NCBI GenBank assembly: GCA_003956705.1
Contig: QZCP01000031.1
Location: 65,248-129,247 of the forward strand
Direction of reading: 5' to 3'
Origin: Brevipalpus yothersi
Lineage: Eukaryota > Arthropoda > Arachnida > Trombidiformes > Tenuipalpidae
Length of the DNA stretch: 64,000 nt
The position numbers and the translations under genes are program-made. A model generated the notes under the pieces. The model did not search any database. It was not told the origin of the DNA and saw only the letters and a program-made list of their open reading frames with translations. Below, piece after piece: positions 11,321 through 21,452 of the stretch (position 1 is the stretch's first letter; every line of letters starts with the position of its first letter).

Positions 11321-13175
11321 TTTGAGCTTATGATTTGATCAATTTGGGGTAAGAGGAATTGAAAAAAAATTAATTAAAAATGAAAAAATAACGATACTGA
11401 TGATCTAAAAGTAATTTGAGATCAATTTTTGTACGCTCATGGAAAACTAGTGAGCAAATTGGATTCACATAAATGATAATCAAAGTCGTTCAACACACAC
11501 AAAAATAACACACAATATCTTGATGGCAATCGATTATTCAGTGGAAAAAACTTTACCCGTTTTTTTTTGTAGGTTTTCGATTCTCAATCTAATATACAAT
11601 GCTAAATGGTAGATAATTTACAACGTTCAATGGTGTTAATATGTATTGTGTGTTAATATGATCGATGACACTTGTTGATGGAAACTTTTTCTTTCACCAA
11701 GCTTCAATCGAAAATGGTAGCAACTTTAACTTCAACTTTAAGTAGTAGACAAACGTTGAATCTGTTACAACGTTTCGATAACAGTGTATCATGGAAAACT
11801 GGAAGCTTGTGGAAGTGGTGGTGAAGTTTTTGTTCTAAGAGAACATCATGGAGCTAATCGAATGATTGCACCCAATGAATACTTTAATCGAGTACTTATA
11901 GTTATAAGCTGGTGAACCAAATCAGATCAGAGGACGATCAGAGAATGTGTTGAGAGGAAGAGTGTATGTATGTGTGTGTGTGTGTGTTGGTGAGGGAGAA
12001 AAATTTTTCATTGATATATATTTTCGATGTTCAATCAGATCGGAGCATAAATATACATACACTCACACACACACACATTCAATACACTTTACTACGGAAA
12101 TGATTGGATGTTGAAAGATCTTCACACGATTCGTTGAATTTGCTCACACTCAGAATCCGAAGGTTGCATGAAGTTCAGGTGAGAGACTGGAGAGAGAATA
12201 GAGTTGGCATCGACTACCATTCCAAACGTAGCTTTTTGATGAGTGGGAGAGACATGGAAGAGTGAGAGAGAGAGAGCACAAATGATTAACACTTACATTC
12301 ATAAGAAACATATCTACCTAATCTTACTCTCCATTCTTAGGGTGACTTATGCAGCTCAGGTCATTTTCGAATGGTCCTTTCTTGGACAAAGAGAGGAGGG
12401 AGAGAAAAAATTCGATCAACAAGTGAGTCCCACACTATCTCATCCGTCTTGGACTTAGCTCGAGGGAATTGAATCACTTTATAAATTTGCATATGAAATT
12501 GATTAGCTCCTAGCAAGATGTTAAAAATGTTTCATGTTCCTCTTTTGTAATGCCTCAAAAGATCGGATAAGAAATCGGAGAATAAAATTAGAACGAACTT
12601 TTTATTGTGAAGAAAAATCGATAGTCAGTGTAATTCCTCAAACTTCAAGATTTTAAGTGATTTGACCTGATGAGGATGGCGTTGGGAATTTCCAATGAAA
12701 TATTCTCTATAGACAACATATTTGTCAAAAATTGACTCTGATCTGAAAAGTTCTAATCGTTCAGTCTGCGACATCATCTCCCGAAGCCCCAAAAGTTATT
12801 AGCAGCTATGAAAATTTTCGCTGCTAGTGGTCATCATTTCTTTAACTCTGTCTCTTCTTCGATGCATATTTAATCATATTTCATCGCTCCCTCATACTTT
12901 GATAGTTTTTTAGTGCATCAAGAGATTTATTTTGGTTTCTAAGATTAATTTGATTCACAAATTCCAATTCGATCGAAAATGTTCAAGTTTCAAAAAATTT
13001 TTCAAAATCAGTCATGTGCTGCCATCTGCTGAAACATGCTCTCTGTTACTGAATAGTTTCCGTTTCCGCTTAGACATCGGCGTTTGAATGTATCAGTTAA
13101 TGTTTATCAAATCATTTCTTTTTTCTGTTTGATAGTTGGAGTTAACGAATTGATTTTCGTGTAAAATTAGACAAG
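11321..13175. other. Divergent intergenic region ZnT1 / RpS20
   Basis: Contains the two 5' ends. TG/CA-rich stretches lie near 11970-12080. A CTCF-like motif lies at 13018-13032. No coding region recognised; an ATG-containing frame at 12243-12458 is GA-rich noise. Confidence 0.55.
13018..13032 (-). promoter_or_regulatory. CTCF-like motif upstream of RpS20
   Basis: Minus-strand TCAGCAGATGGCAGC matches the consensus CCASYAGRKGGCRSY at 14 of 15 positions. It lies about 145 bp upstream of the RpS20 ATG. Function is inferred from the motif only. Confidence 0.4.
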
Positions 13176-13767
13176 ATGATGACTCAAAAGATGGTAAGTG
13201 AAAAAACGATTGTTGGTATGATTGATTGTCTGAGTTTGGTGATCTAATTCTTCGTCTCTCTCTCTCTTCCTCTTGATGCAAAAAGGACACTTTCAAGCAA
13301 CCTGAGAAAGGTATGCCGGAAGATGCTACCACAAAAATTCATAGGATCAGAATTACTTTGACTTCAACCAATGTTAAGAGTCTTGAGAAAGGTTGGTATT
13401 GGATGTTTGTTCAGTGATTAACCACAAGTGATCGCATGTTTGTGAATGTTGATATGTGTAATTGTTATTTTTCTGACTCATGTTTGTTTCCTCTATTTTG
13501 ACAGTGTGTGCTGAGCTCATGAAAGGAGCCAAAGAATATAGCTTGAAAGTTTTTGGACCAGTTAGAATGCCTACCAAGGTGCTAAGAATAACTACTCGTA
13601 AAACACCTTGTGGTGAAGGTTCCAAGACGTGGGATAGATTCCAGATGCGAATTCACAAACGCGTTATCGACTTAAGGAGCTCCTCTCAAATGGTTAAGCA
13701 AGTAACATCTATCAGTATCGATCCTGGCGTTGATGTAGAGGTGACTATAGCCGATCCAGTGAATTGA
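13176..13767 (+). CDS. RpS20: 40S ribosomal protein S20 (uS10)
   Basis: Three exons: 13176-13193, 13286-13391 and 13505-13767, phases 0 and 1; 128 residues. The sequence is unmistakable: [17 protein letters not shown], then [32 protein letters not shown], and the C-terminus DVEVTIADP. It is a component of the small ribosomal subunit head. The N-terminal extension before IHRIRI is longer and unlike human, as is common in this protein. Two adjacent ATGs (13176 and 13179) open the frame and either could be used. The 92-bp first intron after only six codons is typical of ribosomal protein genes. ATTAAA at 13788 may be the poly(A) signal. Confidence 0.97.
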
Positions 13768-13787
13768 ATGTGTGTTGAATGATTCAT

Positions 13788-13793
13788 ATTAAA
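13788..13793 (+). terminator. Possible poly(A) signal of RpS20
   Basis: ATTAAA, a common variant signal, 21 bp after the stop codon. Confidence 0.4.
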
Positions 13794-13933
13794 TCAGCCA
13801 AAGCTATGGCACTATCAAGCCCACTCGTGAGTCATTTAATTTTCCCGGGTTGACTTAGTGTTTTAAGTGGTATCGTTCTCATGGCTTAAAAAATCTTCAT
13901 ACAGATTGTAAAGATGATTTATGAATCGGGCTC

Positions 13934-13939
13934 TTTATT
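13934..13939 (-). terminator. Poly(A) signal of the ENT gene
   Basis: AATAAA on the minus strand, about 180 bp downstream of the ENT stop at 14118, in the convergent region with RpS20. Confidence 0.45.
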
Positions 13940-14117
13940 TCAGAATAATAATCAGCCTCAGTAATTTAACAAACATTCAAGTCTTAAAAATTGTTGGACA
14001 CTGAAAAGCTCCAAAATTAATGATCACTTAATGGCTGTCTCACAAGTGTCTTGTTGACACCCTATGTAGGTCAAATTTTAGGTAGAACTCCGTAAAAACG
14101 TTAAGTCGAGAAAATTT

Positions 14118-16368
14118 TTACAATAAGTTTTGCTGTACAATCCATGTCAGCAGAAAAGAAAAGTTGACACCACAGAAAAGTCCAAATACCAAGAAGAAAG
14201 CTGCGATCATGCCTGCGATACCGGCATATCTTGGTGGACTTTCTTTACAGGCAAACATCATACCCAGACTACTTGCGTAGCCTTGACTCAAGCCCAAGAA
14301 CATGGTAGCAATCGAAAAGATGACATCACTTCGAACTATCACCGGCCATAATCGAATTTTGGGTATATAGTTACAATAGAGGAAAAATGGTACGAAGAGT
14401 ATTCGAGCGGTAACGGGAATCCACAAGTATTTTGGTGATGGCCAAATCATCAGATTGGGTAATAGATTTCCTAGAAATGCTGATAAATTGAAAATCAAGA
14501 AGCAAATAAGTGGTGAAAAATATTTTGATGATAAACCAAAGGCATTGTCCATTGGAGCCACTTGGGAGACGACATTCGGAAAAACGGCCAGTGTGACGAA
14601 GAAAGTTAGGAAGACATTGTAACACTGGAGCCATATATTACGGAATATTTTCAAGTATGGTGGTCTTTCCGATGGTTGCGATTCGATCATACCACTTTGG
14701 CTATCCTCTTCCAAAGCATGATGGCGGTAGAATGGCTGTCAAAGGAAAAAAAGAGTGGAGAAAAAAAAATTATCAATCGCTTGTTTGAGTTGATGATCAT
14801 CTCAAGAGGAAAACAATGACTCATAGCCAAAGATCAAGGCTGATATGCAAACTAATCAACTTATCAACATTTGGATAGATTCACTTTTGAGTGCTCTCTT
14901 TCCTTCAATATTCGCGACACAAAGTATCAAACTCTCGAGTTTGATGAGGATGGCTGGACAGTACTTGGAACTTATCAATATTGTCAAGTTACGATGAGTG
15001 TTTTATGAACACTTGAGTGTGTAGATCATTCGTTAATTTCTTTTTTTTTCTCGCTCATAAGTACTCAAGATTATCAATACGTGTCAAACAGTTTCGTGAA
15101 CACATGTCTCATGTCTCGATAGTGTGGGACAAGTTTAGCTTTTCCGATAATATTGGTATGATTCCAGGTGAATCAGGAGAAAAAAATAAGCTCATCTAGC
15201 GTTGATTCAATACTAAACGATGATCAAGCATAAGATGCAATTGAACTGTCCTCGCATGGAAGAGAGAAGAGAGAGAGAGATGAGAATTACAAGACAGGAC
15301 GATATCGATTATTCAACGCAACATGAGAAGAGCATGAACCTGATATTGAGAAGAAAAATCAGTATGAATGGTTCTGTTAATGGATTACACACTCCATAAT
15401 TATGAAACAATTGCGAAAATGATTTCCTACTAACTTCCTTTGATCAGTTATTGGTGTTAATGATTAATAATAATAATCATCAAGAAGGCAAAGGTGAAAA
15501 TCTTCTCCTGCAGTATACATGAAACTTGTTGCCTATTTGATTGAGGAAATAGCTATCGTATATCTTCTTCATTCCAGACATCTCTCAGGAAAAATTGGAA
15601 ATGAGATCCATGGAATTGATGGTGGAGATGTTGATGGTGGGGGAAGAAAAATCAATTGGATAAACTTACATTTGATTTGAATCCAAAGTAAGTAGCTAGG
15701 CAAACGAGAAGGATGAGCAATGCGATGAGAAAATAAATTATGGCAGAAGTTTGAAAATCTGGAGTTGTGGCCAATGAGATGATCATAATTATTGTGGTTA
15801 TGGTTCCACACAAATTTGATCCAATTACTGCGGCATTCGAATATTCCATCGGCATTTTACCCGCTAAACCGTATATACAATTTTGATATACACCAGCAGC
15901 TGAATAGATGATGATCACTGAAAATAGTGTGATGTAAAAAAATTCATATGGCCATTGTGATGAATCAATTGTTGCCAGTACAATGTTGAAGAAAATAAGG
16001 ATCGCTTGTATGGTTAAACTTGAAATTATTCGTACATTCAGTGAGCGTGGACTTTGTGATACGAATAAATTTAGCGCACTACATATAAGATTTGGTGTTT
16101 GAGCACTGGAACCGACAATGTTGAGAAAATTTTTTCGAATACTCGACAATCGTTCATTCGAATCTGTATCGGTAAGATTCACGTTCAACTTATAGTCCAT
16201 AAAATAGGGTCCAGCGGTGATAAACATATTCCATGGTATAAGTATACCAAATCCATGTAGAATAAGAGCATAATAGATGAGATGATATCGATCTTTTGGC
16301 GTTTCTTTTCCACCTTGTAATGGCTTGGTTTCTTGTAGGTAAGCTTCTTCCGATAATTTGTTCACCAT
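14118..16368 (-). CDS. Equilibrative nucleoside transporter (SLC29/ENT family)
   Basis: Two exons, 16368-15670 and 14735-14118, joined in phase 0; 438 residues (human ENT1 has 456). Exon 1 holds TM1-TM6 and begins with the family's DRYHLIYYALILHG and PWNMF motifs. The extracellular loop carries an N-glycosylation site (VNLTD). TM6 ends at YFGFKSN. Exon 2 holds the cytosolic loop (PFYRHH), then TM7-TM11 with the conserved ARILFVPFFLYCN. ENTs move nucleosides or nucleobases down their gradient across the plasma membrane. The start at 16368 (MVNKL) is preferred; an in-frame ATG at 16410 would add 14 residues with no family match. Which SLC29 subtype it is cannot be told. Confidence 0.92.
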
Positions 16369-19109
16369 TTTGACCAATGACAGTTGTGTGTATGTGTGTC
16401 TGTTTCTCAATGGTACACTGGATGAAAATTTTATCTTCCCTCAAAAAGATCACGAGACTTTAAATTAGAGTGAAAAAAAAAATTCGTAAAAAAAAGTCAC
16501 TCATAAAAGTAATCATAAATCAATGATCAGCATAGAGGAAGTGTGTGTGAGACTTCGAACTAGTTGATGGATGAAAAAGAAAACTAACAGTTTGCAAACT
16601 GTACAGGTAAGAAAAGAGATTGTTTGACAAAATCATAAACCAATAGTCTCAAAACACTCAATTGGTAATTGGTAAACCAAAGAGTCATGAGAAATTACTA
16701 ATTATTAACAGAAATCACGAAAAAATGAACAGGAAAACGATTTGCTTGCCACATTGGAATCTGACGAAATGAACCAGAGAGAGAGAGGAGAGAAGAGAGA
16801 GAAAAAGGAAGAGAGAGAGAGAGAGCGTATGGATGGCGGAGAGAGAGAGGGAGAGAGAGTGAAAAAAATCAGAGGAACAACGATGAAGTTGAAACAAAAA
16901 GATGGGGATGTTCACAGATCGATCTTTAGAGGTGAATTGTAGGTGATGAGAAGGAAGAAAATTTGGCCCATTAAAAGACACAAAGAAAACAAAACCGATG
17001 CCGGTCAAGATGTAAGCTCAATACAGAGGTGAAAGTACTGTTATTTCTCGAATGATGGTTGAAAGATGTGGTTGTTGAATGGAGAGAGAGAAGATATTCA
17101 CAATTAAGAAACTACTGTTAATAAAATGATGCTCAATGTTCGGTGTGAACATACCACTTGACCATGGACAATCAGAGCTGATTGAGTGATTATTCTTTGA
17201 TTGGCAAAAGAGAGAAAGAGAGAGAGAAACAATAGGGTAAGAGAGCGATAAAAGAGGAAAAAGAGATAGCTAACAAAACAATATCACATCGGACGGAAAC
17301 TGGTTCTCAAAAATTTTTCGGACTAAAACTTGATGTTCAACAATTTAAGGACCCAAAGAGGTTGTAGAGGGCCAAGTGAAGATGCTGAAATGAGAAAGAG
17401 AATGAAGAAGAAAATCATTTGATTTTCGGTGATTTTTACACTTGTAAATCCCAGTAAGGAAGAGGAAAGAGAAAGAGATAGAGAGGAAAAGACGGGAAGA
17501 GAGCAAAGCCACGAGGACCCAGTTTGGGTGATGCAAGGCAATTTCGAGAGCTGATATACTAGTACATACAGACATGCAAAGCATGCCTTAAATTTATTTA
17601 TAGACTTTAACTTGAGAGTATTCATTGATGGCATTTGAGTAAATCATTCTTGAGAGCATTTTCAGGGATGACAGTACAAGGATGTTTCACTTACCCTGCT
17701 ACTCGATCAACGGACGAGAGTGCGAATATTGTCAAGAATCAGCAGAATGTTGGTGATGTGTTGACCAAATTAATTGGAAGAGAGAACACAGATTGACAAA
17801 GAAGAGAAACTGATGATCACATGAATTGTAGAAAAAATATTATACTTTTTTTTTATCAATGAACTCTGGTTAAAATGCACAAACATATGAAATGTGAATA
17901 TGTGTATGTATGGATTACACATATATATTATATTATAATCAAGACACGATGAGTGTTGAATGGCAAATGTCGAAAGATCGAATATGGATTGAGTTGATAT
18001 AAGGACAATCGATTGTCCTCGAGGCTAAAATGTCAGAGATTCCAGATTGGATGGACAGCTCGACGGTGTGGAGATTCAACTAATCGCTTGGCTCGAAGTC
18101 TACTCATGTTCTATCACCACCACTGATGATGTTTCATCGAATTATCTTGTCTTGATATTGATTATGATATAAAATTCTGATAACAGACAATGTAGCAAAC
18201 GGCATACTAGTGTGTATGCTTTGTGTATGTGTATGTGTGTGTGTGTGAGTTTCGATCGATATTCCAAGTGCATATCACAACTCAATCGAGATTTAAGTGA
18301 AAAAAGTACTGACAAGCGCGCGAGGCGAACATCGAGAAGAGGATCATTTTGGTGGAAATTTATCATCATCAGATCATTTTAATTACTATTCAATGGAAAT
18401 TTTTTTCCAATTTCATGTTTCAAGATAGGAGATGAAACTCATAAGAAATCATTTCTCTCTCTTTCTCTTCTTTTTTTCTAGCTTTCTAATTTTCTTGTGT
18501 TACTTCTTCATGTTCTTGAAATATGAACACCTCTTCGATGGGCGCAATATCATGTGAGGTGAGGAAGAAATCAGAAATTGCAATCGATTAATCTTTAATG
18601 GCAATAATTCTTATCGGAAATATTGCAAATTTATCATCACATTCATTCTTCAACATTCACCATTCAATGAGAACATGAAAAATTATTCCACTCATGATTA
18701 CAGGTTGAGAAAAATTTTTGACCAAGCTGGTGAGAATCTAATCAAAATCTTTTTATGACTTTGAATCAATCGATGTGTTTTTTTGAAGAGAGAAGATGGG
18801 AGAGAAAAAGACACCATTCAAAAGCCCCCACATTAACTTACGACAATATTTTCTAAACAATTTTTCTCTCTCTAAAATGATACTCAAACAAAATGGTTCA
18901 AGATAAAATGCAATATGAATATTTTGGAGCAAAAATATTCTCTCAAAAATTTATATGTATGTATAATAATAATGATAGAAAAAAACTCGGTCTGTAAACA
19001 TGAACACAGTCTAGTTAATTGAACACTGAGGACAAGAGAGAAGAAAAAATTGGCGACTCAAGATTATGAAAGAGAGAGGCATATAATGAATAATAATAAT
19101 AATTATAAA
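16369..19109. other. Intergenic region ENT / CD98hc-like
   Basis: About 2.7 kb. GA-rich stretches lie at 16777-16862, 17211-17260 and 17458-17500, with TG repeats near 18219-18250. No exon of the amylase-like CD98hc ectodomain was found here, which matters for the neighbouring gene. Open frames in this stretch are low-complexity products of the repeats. Confidence 0.55.
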
Positions 19110-19529
19110 TCATGGCTTCACGGAAGAGACTGCAATCAATGACTCAGTTACTGAGGTTAACAAGCTTGATGGTGTTAATGGTGTGTTCGACAGTGTACCA
19201 TTGTGGACATCAATGTGTGGATCCTGACATTTTGGTGAGAGCATAATGATCACCACAGAGCCAGCCAGTGTGCCCACCCAGGCAATCCAAAACAAAATGA
19301 AGGCAACCAGGCGAACTTTGATCCAAAATGGATCATTAGCATACTTCATCAGCTCTTCCTTGGTGAGACCAGTACGAGTTGAATCGAAGCTTGATCGGCC
19401 AATGTCCACTTTGGCTTCACCATTTTTTTCATCTTGTGAAATAAATTTCACTTTCGATGGTGATGCATCACTATTCTCAGCCAGAGGCACTTTCACTTCC
19501 ATCTCAACGTTAGACATTGTGGAGGACAC
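19110..19529 (-). CDS. Short CD98hc-like membrane protein (SLC3A2 N-terminal domain only)
   Basis: A single exon of 139 residues. A hydrophilic cytosolic part is followed by the SLC3A2/4F2hc N-terminal signature: TGLTKEELMKYANDPFW, then a single TM (about 72-97, VRLVAFILFWIAW and LAGSVVIIML). Just outside the membrane is PKC101, which aligns with the Cys (C109 in human CD98hc) that forms the disulfide to the amino-acid-transporter light chain. The protein then stops after only 38 residues, Ser/Thr-rich with one NGT sequon. The amylase-like ectodomain of about 400 residues is absent, and I find no exons for it downstream. It might serve as a minimal heavy chain, a regulator or an unrelated adaptor. 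A second ATG (19517, MSNVEME) could be the start. Alternative splicing within the exon is not excluded. Confidence 0.75.
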   Translation of the reverse strand: MSSTMSNVEMEVKVPLAENSDASPSKVKFISQDEKNGEAKVDIGRSSFDSTRTGLTKEELMKYANDPFWIKVRLVAFILFWIAWVGTLAGSVVIIMLSPKCQDPHIDVHNGTLSNTPLTPSSLLTSVTESLIAVSSVKP

Positions 19530-20046
19530 ACTTTTGTGGCTTTCCTTTTTTTTGTGGCCTTTTAAGGTTGTTGACTTGATAACGAAAAATATTCAGCAGC
19601 AACAATTACAATCGATCGACCAGACTGTGTGAGAAAATTTTTGGACAAAATGAAGAAGAGAGAGAAATAAGTATCAATTGAACACAGTGAATCACATACG
19701 TAAAAGATATTGGTTAATTGAAAATTGGTTAGTTTTTACGATTAAATGCTTAAACACTTTCAGGGTGTAGGCGAAATGGTTGAATATAGCCAGAAATGGC
19801 GTTCAATCTGAAGGTGGAAGCTCAAGTCTGAACAGGGTAAGCGAAGCTTTTTTTTTCTTTCGCCTCAATTGAATACAGAGTAAATATCATTTCTATACTA
19901 ACCTTTGTGTTTGAATTATTTTTGCAAGATAGTGAAAGACAGAGAGATGAAGTAGAGAATGTAAGTAAGTGAATTGATAAAAATGTTGAATTAATTAAAT
20001 AAACAACAAGAGAGAAGCAACAGATAGAGAGCGAGAGAGATGATTA
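19530..20046. other. Presumed promoter region of the CD98hc-like gene
   Basis: About 500 bp with no TATA box in a usable position and no coding region. A short GA-rich patch lies at 20010-20042. Confidence 0.4.
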
Positions 20047-20505
20047 TCAGTTTTGTTCCAGGGAGCGGTTCATGTCAGCATCAAGCGCCATGTACATGTA
20101 ATTCCATGGAATGGAACTTATCATGCGCCTGATCTGGAACAAAATAGATGCTGTAGACACTAGTAGTCGCTCACTGCGCTCGCTACGCTCGCTTGTTCGC
20201 TTATTTTCGAGCCCAACTTCCAGACTGTATTTCGTCCCGTTACTATCTCTGATCTGAAGATCAAAAATCTGAAATCTTTCACCCTTGAGAAAAACTTTGA
20301 CATAGAGTTCTAATACGCGCAGTTTGCTCATCACTTGGTATGTATCGATAAAGCCATTGAGGCCGATGTATGTGGACTTGTCAGAGCAAAGCGTGCTCAG
20401 ATCAGTTTGGCTTTCGAGAGTGGCTAGCGCATTGGTACTGCGCAAGCCCAAAAATTCTTATTTATATAAGATGAGGACAAGAGATTGAAAAAATTTTTCC
20501 GCCAT
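20047..20505 (-). pseudogene. CFAP20 (DUF667)-like intronless relic
   Basis: One minus-strand frame. ATG at 20505 opens MAEKFFQSLVLILYK and then hits TAA at 20460-20458. The same frame continues open to the stop at 20047. The first residues resemble the CFAP20 start (FQS, then ILY). The later part aligns by eye to CFAP20/CFAP20DC: KLRVLELYVKV, then FDLQIRDSNGTKYSLEV, then a FQIRRM and PWNYM stretch. The family forms the inner junction of ciliary doublets. A (Ser-Glu-Arg)3 insertion, from a GAGC-type DNA repeat at about 20165-20195, falls in a variable loop. With no introns and an early stop, this looks like a decayed or retroposed copy. A 94-residue protein from the internal ATG (MSKLRV) or an unseen upstream exon remains possible. 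The homology is remote and unverified. Confidence 0.35.
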
Positions 20506-21452
20506 CATCAAAGTTCAAGCAAATCAACGTAGAGTTTCAGTTGGATCACTTCAAAGTCATCTATTGAACAATGATGATGGATCAATGAGTGGTAAAAATT
20601 TTAAGCCGATATAAGATTTTAAATATAACGGTACATATAATTTTCTCGTTCTATCTCTTTTTTTTCTCGATTATTAAGAAACTCTGGATCATTTTTAGAG
20701 TTTTCTAGGGTTTTTTATAAGAGAGTATAAAAGGATTGAGGGTATGATTTGTGATCATACATGTAGTCGGTATTAGACAAAGAATAGGCTACTCTTTGAT
20801 AATTGGTATTTGATGTGGTTTGATTATGATACATGCATGGTTTTGGCTGGCATTTATTGGTTCAATTTGAATTGACTGATCAATGTTGAATTTTTTAACC
20901 TTGTATGAAGACTATTCATGATGAATTATCTGTTGTGCTGTTTATCGGAGATAGGAAAAAATTGAACTAGAATATGGTTGATCTGAAATTTTTGTTAATT
21001 AACTTTGATCGAATAATGTTACTAAAACATAGAATAGAGATAATCGATGTATATGCATAATTTACATTTCAGCTTGTCAATAACTTAAAATTAGTTAGTC
21101 AATTTTTCGGTATGTAGCAATCTTATCACCAGGAATATAATATAATATATTTTTCAAATGCAATTATTTACTAATGATTTAAAATGAAAAAATTTGCTCT
21201 TCTGCAGCAGTTAATGATTTGAAAGGTTCCAAAAAGGGACAGGGTTAGAAGTATTTAAACTGTAAGCAGGAAGATGTATGGATGGTTTGCTTTTCGGACA
21301 TGATGAGATAGAGATGAAATTTGATTCAAATGACCATTGACATAAAAGCGTATGGATCACAACTTTTTTAGAGTTCTTGTCATCGAGTGAGTAACAATTG
21401 GCGGAGAAAAGTAATCATTGTCAAAAATAGGGCAACTTTACAATTATGTCGA
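20506..21452. other. Intergenic region and 3' flank of the FRMPD4-like gene
   Basis: About 950 bp, very AT-rich, with no coding region recognised. No clear AATAAA was found for the FRMPD4-like gene; its 3' end is undefined. Confidence 0.45.

Larger units (their letters stand above)
13768..14117. other. Convergent 3' region of RpS20 and ENT
   Basis: Short 3'UTR space for two converging genes, with one candidate poly(A) signal for each. No coding region seen. Confidence 0.5.

Noticed and set aside
13392..13504. Possible C/D snoRNA in RpS20 intron 2 (GTGATTA ... CTGA)
   Set aside because: Vertebrate RPS20 hosts a snoRNA, but here the C box has a mismatch and the flanks do not form a terminal stem.
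16369..16410. Upstream in-frame ATG for the ENT gene
   Set aside because: The 14 added residues have no family match, and the start at 16368 fits the usual short cytosolic N-terminus.
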